Assembly: GCA_947044405.1 (NCBI GenBank)
Contig: CAMRHE010000068.1
Coordinates: 436,001 to 500,000, forward strand
Reading direction: 5' to 3'
DNA length: 64,000 bases
Source: Leptodactylus fallax
Taxonomy: Eukaryota > Chordata > Amphibia > Anura > Leptodactylidae
Every line of letters begins with the position of its first letter. Position 1 is the first letter of the stretch. A program made the position numbers and the translations under genes. The notes beneath the pieces are model-generated. The model did no database searches. It was not told where the DNA came from and saw nothing but the letters and a program-made list of their open reading frames with translations. Below are positions 1-12,050 of this stretch, one piece after another.

Positions 1-1093
1 GTGACAGTAACATCCAGGGGTGCACTTTATAAAGAGGCAGGATTGTCAGCTCTTAGGGGTCCCATGGTGGGAGGGAGCTTGCTGACACATTCATAGTCAT
101 TACCTGCACATGCCACTAGGGGGAGCTCATTGCATACAGTGTAATAAAGCTCCATGACCTCAATATTAGATGCAGCCGGAATTAAAACATTTACAAAGTC
201 TCCTATATAATAAAATTATTCAATTCATTATTTCGGACAAAAAAAAAAAACAATTGTTGTGCATGAGATGTGTCTAAGAACAAGATGCCCAATTTCCCAT
301 ATTCTTCACCCTTACATGCACATGTCCATTGGTCAGTGTGTTCAGACTTTTCCCACTGTACCACACCACTTTTGCAGCTAAGCAATGGTTAAACCGTTCC
401 TCTGATCTTAGGTCAAGCTGCGAATACTCCATGACCTTTCAGCTCTGCTACACCAGCCTTGGTGCTCTCTGGCTCTGCTACATCCATGCCAACATCATCA
501 GTTCTTTTACAGCGGGGTTTGTCGTGCCAGCGTTGTTCACCCCGTTCTACAAGTTCGGCTCTGCTAAGCCATGTTGCAAGTCTGGCCCTATCCTGTGTTA
601 CAAGTTGGACTCTACTTACACTTTACACCAAGTGCCTAATGCTGTGTTACCAAGTTAACTCTGCTATTCTCATGTTCCCAGTCCAGCTCTGCTTGCACAA
701 ACACAGACCTGGCTCAGCAAAGCTTTCACTGCTTATCCCTTAACGGTCTGGTTATCTCACTGACTGTCCTCGAATTTGCTGTGCGGTACTCACCACGTCC
801 ATCTTGTTGAAACTTTACTGTATGTAGAATCTGGGTGGAAAAACATGGCTAATTTCTTTCTACAACAGCGCCACTCCTGTCTATAGGTAGTGTGTGGTAT
901 TGCAGCTCACTCCCATTCACTCCAACAGAGCTGAGCTGCAATACCCTATACAACCTGTAGGGAGATGTGGCGCTGTTTGTGGAAGAAAGCGGACATATTT
1001 TTCTATTGTTGGACTTGTATAATCCATTTGCAAGAAGCTAACGTCTCATGTTAACCGCTCAGTCTCAGCAATACGATAAAATGCGATACCCAC

Positions 1094-4000
1094 CTCAAGT
1101 TTGAATTTTGCGTACACAAATTTTCCTTCAGCATTGGTTAGTTTAAAAGCGTGGCAAGCAAAGCCGTTCATATGTTCATATCCATCCGGAATCCCATGGT
1201 GAGAAAACACATAGAGCATCTAAAGGAGAAGGCAAAGATAGCAAATCAGGTAGATGTAGTCTGTGTGTCCTCCGAGAAGCCATCACGGCGGTCAAGAGAC
1301 TAGTCTACATAACTGAGACCAAGACACAAAGAATTCACAGAAAACTGGCATAGATAGGTTAATAAATTCCCCCTGGTGGTGGGCAAAATATATTAAGGCC
1401 TTAACAAAAACATAGGACCCCTGTACAATTACTGTATAGGTGTTAGACTAGGTTCACATGGAGGAATCTGCCACGGAATCCATGGCAGATTCCGTCCCAA
1501 ATCCATAGCAGGTTCCGTCCCAAATCTATGGCAGATTTCGTTCCCAAATCCATGGCAGATTCTGCTCCCGAAAGCAATGGGAGGCAGAAATCGCAGCAGA
1601 ACGTGGAAAAAAAATCAGCGTCCTGCTCGATCTTGCCGTGGATTCTCTGCCGCGACTTAGGCCCAAATGAATGGGGCCTAATCATCAGGAGTCCCGAATA
1701 CGGCAGTGGAAAATGGAGAGGCTGTGGTGCTGATACGCGTTGCGTCCTCTTTTCTGTGCTGATGATGTCACGTTCATCGTCACATAGTACAACAGCAGCT
1801 CAGTCCCATTCAAGTGAATGGGACAGAACTGCAATACCAAGCACAGACATTATACAACGTATTGTGGTGTGCTTGGTATTGAGTGAAGAGGCCAAAGAGC
1901 TCACCTGAATGTTGCAGCCTCTTCAAACAGCAATTGAATGGGCCGCACTACTAGATATAGCCATGTCTAGTCCCCATTTTTTTTAAGCATTAATATTTGT
2001 TATGTAAATTCTGTACCGCATGGATAGTCTCCTCGTGCAGGGTGATAAAATCCCACACAGCGCTTGGATCCAGAAGATTAGTCTGTGGATTGCGTTTTTG
2101 GGAATGGTTGAAAAGTGTGAACTAGGAAAGACAGAGAAGAAGAAACGTTTATTGACTCCTCTATAGGTTTGTACCCAAATGACATATATTAGCCAAAATC
2201 TGAGACAGTGGAAACGCTGCCAAATGACAGCCTCTCCGTCCTCTGCGCTACATCCACTCTATGATCGGCTGTTTGCATTGTATGGAGGTGGAACACTGAA
2301 GAGCAACGCTCCCAAATTAGATTACCACCCCAGTGTATAATACTGCAGGGATACAGAATGGAAAGAAGTGGGGCACCCAAAGAGGTTAACCCTGGAGACC
2401 CAAGATCCACTCTGAGATTGCTATAGTGAGCATGCAACCTTAAGTGCAGCCCCAAGACTTCAGAGAATGATAGATACCACATCTGACTAAACAACTACTG
2501 TCCTTATTTAGAGTGTAAGGACAAGTTCCTGCTGCTAGTGATGGGTGAACATCACAAAATGTGAGTATTCATGTGGTTCTGGTAAAGTCCAACCAGACCC
2601 CAGAGTATAATAATCGGAGGCTCCGGGGAGGTGTGGGAAAGATAATAAAGCACATAATGAACTCTCTGGAGGTCAGTGATGGCTGCGCACATGTGGACTA
2701 CGAGGAACTGTAGCTGCCAACTGTACCTGCCTTATGTGTTATTAAGCCGCATGCTTAATGGAACCACAAAGTACTTTGCCTCTGCTTAGAGGTGTGCCCG
2801 CCAAGACTGTATTCTTATAGCAAGACTGTTTGTAACCATCACACTAGGTGCCTCTTGTAAGACTGTAACCATCACACTAGGTGCCTATTGTAAGACTGTA
2901 ACCATCACACTAGGTGCCTCTTGTAAGACTGTAACCATCACACTAGGTGCCTCTTGTAAGACTGTAACCATCACACTAGGTGCCTCTTGTAAGACTGTAA
3001 CCATCACACTAGGTGCCTCTTGTAAGACTGTAACCATCACACTAGGTGCCTCTTGTAAGACTGTAACCATCACACTAGGTGCCTCTTGTAAGACTGTAAC
3101 CATCACACTAGGTGCCTATTGTAAGACTGTAACCATCAAGTTCGCTGCCTCAACAGATGTACAGTCACTTTTCTGGTTTAACGGCGGTTTCCACCTTCAC
3201 CATCCTCAAGTAGGACCCTAAACACACAACACTATGGGCCAAAATAACCCTGGTGACTTCAGTAAATAGGATAACCCATAGATAGTACATGTACGGTATA
3301 TACTGACCAGCATGGGGTCATTAACTGGGAATACTGGAGTGCTGATCATCAGAAGATCATTGTTCCCTTGTTCTGTAAACATTCTAAAAGCGAATCCACG
3401 TAAATCTCTTGCAGCATCAGAAGATCCTGATTGCCCAACTGCGGATGAAATATCAAAAATGGCGATATATAATATATGGATGAGAATGAAACTGTATTGT
3501 CATTGCACATGGCATTCTGGGAATTACAAAACTTGCTTTACTGTGTTGACTGAAATATCAAGTTAATGTCATATCCAATATTGGTCACATGTAACTGTAG
3601 CTAGAAGGCCCCCCCCGTATGGCACAGGAGTTGGTAGAATGGACCGCCCACCCGCATGTCACAGGCATTGCTAAAAACATACATTTCAATGAGGTCACGG
3701 GCTGTTCTCCCTGTTCTGTATCCACCACTAGAGTGCACTTAGTATTGCACTTACCATCATAAGCTTATCAGGTGGGCCTGACTGTGGGAGGGCCCCCCAT
3801 GTCACCTTATCGTCTACCCCCTAAGGCTATGTCATTGCTCATGTCAAATTTGGAAATTTCCTGGACCTTTTTCTAATACATAACTTACCTATAGTGGAGA
3901 AACGAACAAACACTCGACATTGATATCCAAGCTCACTTAATATTGGTGCACTGCAGTATCTGGAGTTATCATGAGTCACTTTAAATACTCCATAAAGTCC

Positions 4001-6113
4001 TGTTCAGAACAACAATACATGAGTCAGTCACATTGGTGTATTCTGCCACTATATTCTAATACTCAAACCGCTACTAAAATAAAGAATGCACAATAAGGCT
4101 CTGTTCACACTAGCTTAGATTTAGAGCAGAGCCATGATGGCTATACCAGACTGATTCCTGCCAATCCTGACTGATCCTATTGACTTTAATGGGATCCCAC
4201 AGAGTTTTAGGATTTCACTATATCACGCACGAAACAGGAAGGACACCTTAATGGATCCCACTAAAAAGGAACTTTCACCACCTCCACCAACTCCAGTCCT
4301 TTGCATCTTTTAATAGGCGCCGCTCCACTGATTCCAGTGCATTTAGAATTTTTTCTCTAGTCCCCACCATTCCTCAACTATTGGTGTTTTGGTGCCTGAT
4401 ATGCCAACTAGACTCTCTAATAGCAAGTGGGTGGTGACAAGCAGGAGGGAACTCCAATCAGAGGCAGACAGTGTAAGAGCTCTGAGTCGCGCCCCCTTAC
4501 CTGCACCCACTTGATATGAGAGAGTCTAGTTAGCATATCAGGAACCAAAATTAACAGCACCGATTGCTCAGGAACTGTGGGGGCTAGAGAAAAAATTCCA
4601 ACTGCGCCAGAATCAGTAGAGCGGCATCTATTGAAGGATGAAAGGTCGAGTTGGAGGCGGTGAAAGAGGTTTTCCAGGATAATTAATTGATGACCCATCC
4701 TTAGGATAGGGGTCTGACACCCAGGAACTCCAATTAACTGTTTGAAGATACTACAGTGCTCAAAAAATTGCTGCGGCCTCTTCAGAAAAACACAAGCACA
4801 GCGCCATACATTGTATAGAGGCTGTGCTCTGTATTGCAGCTTGAATGGGACCGAGCTGCAGACAGGTGAGTGATAAACGTGACGTCACATGGCCTGTGAA
4901 ACAGAAGTGGCACTCAGGGGTCCTAGGTATCGGTCCTCCGCTGATCTTCAATTGATGACCTAAGGATAGGTCATCAATTAAAGCCCAGGAAACTCCTTTA
5001 ATGCAGGGGCAAACAGACTATAATATTCCATTAGAAGAATGTCTGTCCCCACAATACTTGCAATAAGGAAAGTTTTTGATTTAATGGTTTCTATAGGCAA
5101 CAAGGTCAGTCTTTCCAATAGATCATTGGTCTCCAACTTGTGGTTTTTCCAGCTTAAGCATGCTGGGAGTTGTGGTTTTGCAACAGCAAAGGAGTCACAG
5201 ATGACTGCTAGATATTAAAGGGATTTTGAGACTGATGTGATAGTTGGGGTTCAACACCTAGGACCCCAACAGATCAGCTGGCTGAAGAGGCTGCAGTATT
5301 CCACTGAATGTCAAGCACAGTGCTATGCTTTGTATAGTAGCTGTGCTTGGTATTGCAGCTCAGACCCATTCACTTGATTGGGACTGAGCTGCTCATGTGC
5401 CTTGTCCTTGATAACTGTCACTTCACAGGCAAGAGACGGCAGCACTTGTGGCCTCTTCAAACAGCTGATCAGTAGGGATCCTGGGTGTTGGGCTCCACGG
5501 ACCTCATATTGAGGATAGGCCTTCAATATGCAAGTCCTGCCTGTATGCTTTAGAAACTTGCTGCTCTTAGGTCTCATCCATTTTGCTTAGGTGAGACACT
5601 TACCGATTCCCTTGGCATGTACGCCTCTTTCCGGAACCCTCTCTCGGTTAAAGTGAGTCATCGCTTCAAGTAGCGTAAGATCCTCCAACAACACATGAGC
5701 ATTACAGCCCACAGTCAAGGAAGCAGACAAATTTCCTACTGGAATTCCAGCGGTAGAAACCAGCTGAGCGGGCTGAAAAAATGGAAAGAGATTCACCAAA
5801 ATTGTTGCATTATGCCATACCTCTGCAATTCTTCCTGGAAATATATCAACTGGTCATTCCCGTTGTACACTGGGCAAGCAAACACCCTGACGCATCAGTG
5901 TATATGGACATGTCCCATAGACAAGGGAAACGGATTAATGCCCAGTTGTCCAGGAGGGATAACTGAGGGACATGACAATGCACAATTGTAAAAATGGAAT
6001 AGAATAGACAAGTCAGGAGAGCTGCCAAATCTATGCGAAATAAACACATGGTATAAGGTTACCTTTGACGGCTCGGTGTCATGACCAATTTCCAGAGGCA
6101 AGCTGCTCGCCAT
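1094..6113 (-). CDS. Catalase-like paralog, exons 1-6, truncated by window edge
   Basis: Second catalase-family gene, same strand, about 9.7 kb downstream of the complete copy. Coding exons: 6113-6063, 5772-5604, 3999-3889, 3438-3308, 2121-2017, 1219-1094. Exons 2-6 are 169, 111, 131, 105 and 126 nt, identical to the complete copy, with the same phases and GT/AG sites and no stop in 231 codons. Conserved: His75 (RGVHAKGIG), Ser114 (VRFSTI), His194, the GIPDGY..MNGF block. Changed: Val73 to Gly, Trp143 to Asn, Gly147 to Met, catalytic Asn148 to Ile (context LLMISTPVF), Phe154 to Pro, Arg203 to His. Exon 1 begins MASSLPLEIG and is five codons shorter than in the other copy. Exons 7-13, including the heme Tyr ligand, would lie left of position 1. 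Open frames plus clean splice sites argue for a maintained gene rather than a pseudogene; whether it is a working catalase is doubtful. Confidence 0.85.
1440..1700. mobile_element. Repeat segment in intron 5 of the catalase-like paralog
   Basis: Phrases such as GGTTCACATGGAGGAATCTG, GGCAGATTCCGTCCCAAATC (three imperfect tandem copies) and GGCCCAAATGAATGGGGCCT are typical of frog interspersed elements that end in 'TAGGTTCACA' (from memory). The region 1750-1910 holds a related GGACAGAACTGCAATACC segment. No exon is seen between 1220 and 2016. Confidence 0.5.
2815..3140. repeat. 33-bp tandem repeat in intron 4 of the catalase-like paralog
   Basis: About ten near-identical copies of a 33-bp unit containing GTAACCATCACACTAGGTGC. 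It encodes an artefactual repeat peptide on the minus strand. It lies between exon 4 (ends 3308) and exon 5 (starts 2121). Confidence 0.95.
4668..5001. mobile_element. Dispersed MITE-like repeat in intron 2 of the catalase-like paralog
   Basis: Ends TTTCCAGGATAATTAATTGA and, inverted, AATTAAAGCCCAGGAAACTC. The interior has GTATAGAGGCTGTGCTCTG and the inverted GATAGGTCATCAATT block. Gene-free otherwise. Confidence 0.6.
5217..5548. mobile_element. Dispersed MITE-like repeat adjacent to paralog exon 2
   Basis: Begins AAAGGGATTTTGAGACTGATG and contains GATCAGCTGG, TTGTATAGTAGCTGTGCTTGG and CATTCACTTGATTGGGACTG before an inverted AACAGCTGATCAG arm. Ends about 55 bp before the exon 2 donor. Confidence 0.6.
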
Positions 6114-6151
6114 GGTGCCAGATTGAGTGATGCTCCAGAGCTGTTTGCTTG

Positions 6152-6159
6152 TATTTATA
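6152..6159 (-). promoter_or_regulatory. TATA box of the catalase-like paralog
   Basis: The minus strand reads TATAAATA about 40 nt upstream of the exon 1 ATG (6113). If it positions initiation about 30 nt downstream, the 5' leader would be only about 10-15 nt. It supports the chosen start, since no splice acceptor is needed upstream. Transcription start itself is inferred. Confidence 0.5.
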
Positions 6160-6473
6160 GGACCAGTCCGCAGAGGCTTCTCAGCCCCGACCCTCAGGCG
6201 TAGTTTTTGCATGTCGCGTCTGTTTGTTTATCCGGGATGACATGGCGACTACATAGGAATATGTTCTCATAAGTAACCACAAGATGCACAGTACTTATCT
6301 GTCCCGGGGGTATATGCAGATCATACATCTCGAGGGCCACGTCCAGCTGGAGATGCTGATCTACAAGGCCTGGGGCAGGGAGGACAGTCAGTCTGCAAAG
6401 TGACTGCCCCCTGTTGTCTCCCCTGAAACATTACTTTCAAAGACAGGTTGTGCAGCAAACAGTGAGCCATATG

Positions 6474-6477
<4 letters not shown>

Positions 6478-6504
<27 letters not shown>
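6478..6504. repeat. Poly(A) run (27 nt) upstream of the catalase-like paralog
   Basis: Uninterrupted A run about 365 bp upstream of the paralog ATG, followed by A-rich and TA-rich sequence to 6532. Confidence 0.95.
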
Positions 6505-6508
<4 letters not shown>

Positions 6509-6826
6509 AAAAAAATATATATATAAAAAAAAGGAATTCAGGCATTTTATGGACCAGCCTCCTCTGCTTCCTCTTCATTCTCTCTTCAGCCTCTTGGGGG
6601 CCCTGTTTGCCGCACATGATGTCATTGCGTTGGAATGTCATGTGTGGTGCATAGGACCTGCTGGAGGCTGAAGAATGAAGAGAAAGCGACTGTGGACAGG
6701 AGCGGGGATAGGCAAGTAAATAGCGGCCTTGTCACTGTATGGAGGGTCCTTACTGTATTGGGGCAGTATAAAAAGGCAGTATAGTGTGAGGGCCCAGTAA
6801 TGGAGGAGGCCAATAAAGGGAGTGAT

Positions 6827-6830
<4 letters not shown>

Positions 6831-6874
<44 letters not shown>
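6831..6874. repeat. (TG)22 microsatellite
   Basis: Perfect TG dinucleotide repeat about 720 bp upstream of the paralog ATG; TG tracts can form Z-DNA (known property, not shown here). Confidence 0.97.
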
Positions 6875-6875
<1 letters not shown>

Positions 6876-7114
6876 TGGAGGGGTCAGTAAGGGGGACATT
6901 ATACCGGGTGGAAAGGGCTGATCAGTGGGTGGGGAGCTGGAGGGATTAAAAAAAGGAATCTGAGGCAGAAGTTTTTCTTAATTCCTCTTCACTTTCTGCT
7001 GTCTGAACAGGCCCTTACTTTTCCTTATAGTCATTAACAGGACATGACCTGGCATGGAAGCCCCACCAACATTTGATTGTAAAAGTGACATAGTAATAGA
7101 TTGTCATTATAATA

Positions 7115-8437
7115 GACCCTACTAGGACCACCGCCACCAGGTTTCACCACCACAAGCCGCTTCCTACACAGCAAAACCTCAGACGTTGAGAGGCACGCCA
7201 CCCGACCTGTGCAACGACTGCGAGGGAGGAGGGCCAGGTAGATCCAGCGTGTCCCATCTCAGAAACTGAAGAACTCCAGTCCTCCACCATCTACATGGAG
7301 GACTATGTCACAGGAGAGCCGGTCGCTACTGCCATGTGTACACACCTACCACCATCACTAGATCTCCAGTGGGATCTGGACAAGCCCGCGATGTCCACTG
7401 TGCCGGGTCCATTGCTTCACAAGGTTAGGAGGATGGGAGCAACCCGTGCTATACTTAAACCAAAGACTTTTAGCTTTACAATCTTGTGAATGTTTTATTT
7501 TATAGGTTTTTTTTTCTATTATAACCATAATCTGGTGCTTTAAAGGGATGTACGGAGGTAGCCGTGGTCAACAGTACAGTTGGCGCCATGGCGTTTTTTG
7601 CCATTTACATAGTGCATGTTAATAGAGTAGTATGCTGGATGTTCATCTGTATGGTCTCACAGGAGGGCCTTGCTCAAAACCCTCCTAGGGGCTACACGGC
7701 AATTTTGGCCACAACACTTCACATGCCCAAAAATCTCACATTCACATACAATATGGCGGCATAGTAAAAGTAAATGGGGTCTTTTGAAGGGAGTCCTTAA
7801 GAGGGGCAGCTACTTGTTCTGCACAGTGTAATAAAAGTGAATGGGGTAGTCTTTTGACTTTCAGATTTCCATAACCACAACTCTACAGTCACAAGGTATC
7901 CAGCAGGGAACCATACACAAGGCGTAAAGCATCATGCTAGCACACGGAGCTTCTCCTGCGTCAAAGAGTCATGATGTCCACGTGACCTCTGAGGTCCAAA
8001 CATAGGCCTCAGCAGTTCCCCGGGACCACTGATATCACCCAAGAGGCCAGGAGAGAAGACCGAATGCTGATGCCTTGCCCCGGAGAGGTTAGGAAGGGGA
8101 GAGATTATAACTTACTGACTAGTTTCATTGTGAAGTTATATGCTCCCCCCCGGAGCACTGGATTGTTTTTCATCACTTCCCAATCCTCTACACAAGTTGC
8201 TCATCCATAATGCCCTACACAGACACAGGACCCTCATACCAGCCACAGCCCCACCATAACAGGCACAGTTATTATGCATTGAGAAGTTCTCATGTTTGGT
8301 TGGACATGAAGCCAAGTTTGTGTCAGTCTGATGTCATTACTTGAGTCCTCCCTCAGGCCATAGAACAAGCAGTACATATACAGATATAGCCACCAGCCAC
8401 AGCTTGTAAACAGATGCCATGCAACTTCATGTTATAT
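7115..8437 (+). repeat. Intergenic duplicated segment, copy A
   Basis: Shares ordered blocks with 9050-10555: CTACTAGGACCACCGC near its start, CATCTCAG..AACTGAA.AACTCCAGT about 150 bp in, and at its end TTTGGTTGGACATGAAGCCA through AACAGATGCCATGC. The tail (8300-8437 with 10403-10555) is the most similar part. The MITE at 8439 sits exactly at the end of this copy. Confidence 0.7.
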
Positions 8438-8438
8438 A

Positions 8439-8811
8439 CAGGAACATCTCAATAAATTAGAATATCTTTGAAGCGTTTATTTCTTTCAGTAATTAAATAA
8501 AAAAAGTGACCTCCTATATTTTCTAGATTCTTTACACACAGAGTCTTCTATTTCAAGTGTTTTATTTCTGTAAATGTTGATTATGGATTACAGGTAATGA
8601 AAACCAAAATCTAAGAAACTTCAAATATTGTAAAAAAGTTCAGTATTGTAAATTCAGTGTCACCTGCCAAGGTCTCCTAAGCCTTTAAATGGTCCCTCAG
8701 TCTGGTTCAGTAGGACACACAATCATGGAAGACGCTGGTTATGAATTGTATTACTGAATCACTGAAATGAATGAATGTTTCAAAGATATTCTAATTTATT
8801 GAGATCACCTG
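8439..8811. mobile_element. Tc1/mariner-type MITE (373 bp)
   Basis: Inverted termini start CAGGAACATCTCAATAAATT on the left and, on the complementary strand at the right, CAGGTGATCTCAATAAATTA; similarity extends about 60 bp inward. TA dinucleotides flank both ends (8437-8438 and 8812-8813). There is no transposase ORF, so it is non-autonomous. The terminal motif resembles a Tc1/mariner family widespread in fish and amphibians (from memory). Confidence 0.8.
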
Positions 8812-9049
8812 TATAACCCCGGCCTTTTCTATCATCAAAAGTAGGTAGGAGACATTGGGGGAAGAGTTTCTGCTTCAGTGTATCTGTAGTACTGGGTGAC
8901 CACGGGCACCGCGTCACTGCTCTGCCCACCACTCTGCTTTTCATCACGGCCACCTCTGGGTCCAGCCACTGGCTTCTGCTCAATCCCTCACTGGCCACAT
9001 TCATGGTCATAATCCACCACGCCGCAGGAAGAGATTACTAGAGCAACTG

Positions 9050-10555
9050 GAGACCCTACTAGGACCACCGCTAGGTTCCAGCATCACTGAGCCGTTTCCT
9101 ACCCTACAGCCAGCAAAACCAAGCATATCTCCTCAGACGACAGAGGTTGGAGGAACCATCACCTGCCAACAGCCAACCTGTTTGACACACAGCCCACCAA
9201 CAACAGTAACCCAAGCTGTGCATCATTCGCGAGGCAGAAAGGCCAGGCAGATCCAACCTCTCCCATCTCAGGCCTTCACAGGAACTGAAAAACTCCAGTG
9301 CTGCATCATCTGCATACGGTACTATATCAATTGTATTCACTGCGCTACATCATTAGCATACCTCCCAACCGTCCCGGATTCTGCATCCCGTCCCGCTCGG
9401 TATGTCCCAGCTTCAACTCATCTGTGTCCTCCGGACGCAGAGGAGTCAAATACAGTGGTGAAGCAGGACGCGTCCGCTCCCTGCTTCACCATTCCTCCCC
9501 TGTGTGCGCCGGGAGTTGTAGGCACAATGTGATGACATCACTCACATGTGAGTGATGTCATCACATCGCGCTCCTGAAGCCTCCGGGAGCAGAGACTGCT
9601 GACAGTGCAGCGGAGGAGCGAGGAGAGGGGAGTATTAGGGCTTTTATGTTAACCTGTGAAGGGAGGGTCGCTCAACGGAAACATTAAACTATGAGGCAGC
9701 TGGAGGAGGATATGAAACTGTTGGGGCACCAGGAGAGGGATGTTATACTGTGGGGGCAATTGGAGGGGAACATTATAATGTGGGGGCATATAATGTTAGG
9801 GTGACTGTAGGAGCATTATGCTGTGTGGGGGCACAAAGAGAAATGGATGGGAATTGGTGAAGTCAAAGTAGAAGTCGCTGGAGCCCCAACATTACAGTCA
9901 CATGATATCCAGCAGGGTTGGATTTTTTGTGGTTATGGGGTCACGGTTGCAGCTAAGTGATGCCATTCACTTTCATTATGCTGCAATATACCATAGGAAA
10001 AGTATGACCTTTGGTCATGCAACGGGTGTCGTGGCCAAAATTGCCACCTAGCCCTAGCCCCTCTCCTGCAACAATTGCTGCAAGGCAAACCTGTAGCCGC
10101 CCACAGAGTCCACGATGTCACATGGAGCCCCTACAGGTCGGTATTACAGAGCCATTTCTGTGGTTGCCCGTATAGTTGAGAGTAGCGCTGAGGTCTCCAG
10201 CTTTGGTATGGGAATCTGCAGTTTGGTAGAGGGCTCTCCTCTTCTTCCCTGGGGGGTGGAGGTACTAGGATATATACCCTAGGTGCCCCCCTTTAATCCC
10301 ACAGCACCATAGTAGTGCCTGCCCCAGTATCCCCATAGTTGTGTGCCAGACACAGGGTACCCATAACCGGCACAATGATGCCTTGACTATTTCTCATACG
10401 TAGTTTGGTTGGACATGAAGCCAAGTTTGTGTCAATCTCTGATGTGTTTTTTTTACTTGAGTCCTCCCTAAGGCCATAGAACAAGCAGAACATGCACAGA
10501 TATATCCGCTAGCCTCAGCTTGTAAACAGATGCCATGCGGTTTCATGGTATACAC
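9050..10555 (+). repeat. Intergenic duplicated segment, copy B
   Basis: Direct partner of 7115-8437. The middle sections differ, probably through separate insertions: copy B contains the 40-bp palindrome and a CCGTCCCGG repeat segment, and its 9890-10140 part resembles copy A only in inverted orientation (GGCAATTTTGGCCAC). Confidence 0.65.
9527..9566. repeat. Perfect 40-bp palindrome
   Basis: The left half ATGTGATGACATCACTCACA is followed directly by its exact reverse complement, with no loop. It contains TGACATCA and TGATGTCA, each one base from the CRE/AP-1-type octamer. Confidence 0.98.
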
Positions 10556-10559
10556 AACC

Positions 10560-12050
10560 AGTTTACCAGTTGTCCGGGATAAACAATTTTTTATAATATG
10601 AGAACCATGAAAAGAAGAGAGAACCAAGATACACATAGAAAGAACTGTAGCTGAATGATGTCTGTGGCACTGAAGTGGTTAATGAGAGTGGCAGGGACCA
10701 CGGGGGGGGCATGGAGCAGCACGTGGCACGTGAACAGGAGCCAAAGATTGGGCTAAAAGCCTGGTATTTTAAATAAAAAGCCGCCATTTTGATGATAAGG
10801 CTTTCAATACAAGGGACAGGGCACACTTTGCTTTCACCACACCACAATAAAAACCACCGTTCCTGCCATCTCCGATCACAGAACATGGTGGACTGTAGGT
10901 GTCCAGGCTCCAGGGTTGTCTCAAGAGTGGTCTGAAATGAAGGTAGAGGAAAGGACATAATGGGACATTCTTTCTTGTGTTCCTGTAAATGTTGGTCAAG
11001 ACGAGTGGCCAGGATTGGTAGAGGGAAAGATGGTTAGTTTCCACCATGGCCATTGTAAAGCTGACCTAAGGCCGCAGAAAACCTTTCCACAGAAGAAATT
11101 TTGGAGCTTCTGGTTTTAAAGAGAAGGCCCAGGGTGAGGGTCTCCATGCAGAAGAGACAAGGCCAACCTGTTCATTTCCAGAAGAGTGGGGGGTCATAAC
11201 TGGAAGTATAATTTACATCTTTCATGGAAATCGGGGAAGGTTTTCTGATCTCCAGTATGTCTATCAGGATGATTTACCTTGGGTTCTACGTGGATGGCAG
11301 CTGTGACAGCAACCTGAATTTACGCGGCCTCTTGTTGTTGAGCCCCCTCAACTGGTTCCCGAATGAGCCAAGTCAAACCATACATCTGGTCCAAGGTCCT
11401 TGCATCTCTTCCATATTGGCAAGGAATCTTTTGAAGGCCTGTGATTATGTTATGGCGTTCCTATGTATGTAACTCCAAGGTAACTCCGCTACCCGCAAGC
11501 AAAACCGCTACCTATAGTCCAATACCATCATGGAAGGTGGAGGCTAAGACACCCTCCATGTTTTCACCAGAGCCCCGCCACAGGTCAGGATAGGCTTGGC
11601 TGCTCAAGACCAAGGTCACAAAGCCAAGACAAGGTATCAGATAATAAGCACACTTGCAGTAATAGGGAACAAAACCAGTTACCTAATGGTGGACGGAGGG
11701 GGGAATAAACAAGCTGAGGTCAAACTAGGAGCGCATGGAGTAGCCAAAAACAAATATCAGAAGAGTCAGAGTCCTAACCAAGTTAACCCAGGAGGTCACA
11801 AGGATATCCAAATCAGAGGCCATGGGGTAAACCAGGAGATCAGCCATAACAGGGAGTATTCCCAGGAGACATAAGGAGCCCAGCTGAATTACAGCCAAGT
11901 CTAAATAACCCACCTTACCCCTTTATTGGAGAGCTGATTGGGTCTGTGTCTTAAGAATGTGATAGGCTGAGCAGACCCATGCAAAGCTTGACTAGTGGTC
12001 ATGGCAACCTTAAAGTCACAGCTGCAAGAAGGAACGTCTTGACAGCCCAT
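10560..12050. other. Intergenic stretch without recognised gene
   Basis: Apart from scattered ORFs under 135 codons on both strands with no recognisable domain, I see no exon, RNA gene or clear repeat boundary here. Confidence 0.5.

Noticed and set aside
329..743. Overlapping plus-strand ORFs of 109 and 94 codons, considered as catalase-like exon 7 or a separate gene
   Set aside because: Wrong strand for catalase exon 7; the sequence is a decayed repeat of GCTCTGCTA-type phrases. I also searched the minus strand of 1-1090 for the exon 7 motif NPFD and did not find it.
1094..6113. Calling the second catalase copy a pseudogene
   Set aside because: All six exons are open, five exon lengths are exactly conserved and splice sites are intact; substitutions at catalytic positions alone do not show loss of function of the gene.
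9182..9532. 116-codon plus-strand ORF
   Set aside because: Spans the boundary between a duplicated intergenic segment and a CCGTCCCGG-type dispersed repeat, so it cannot be one ancestral coding unit.
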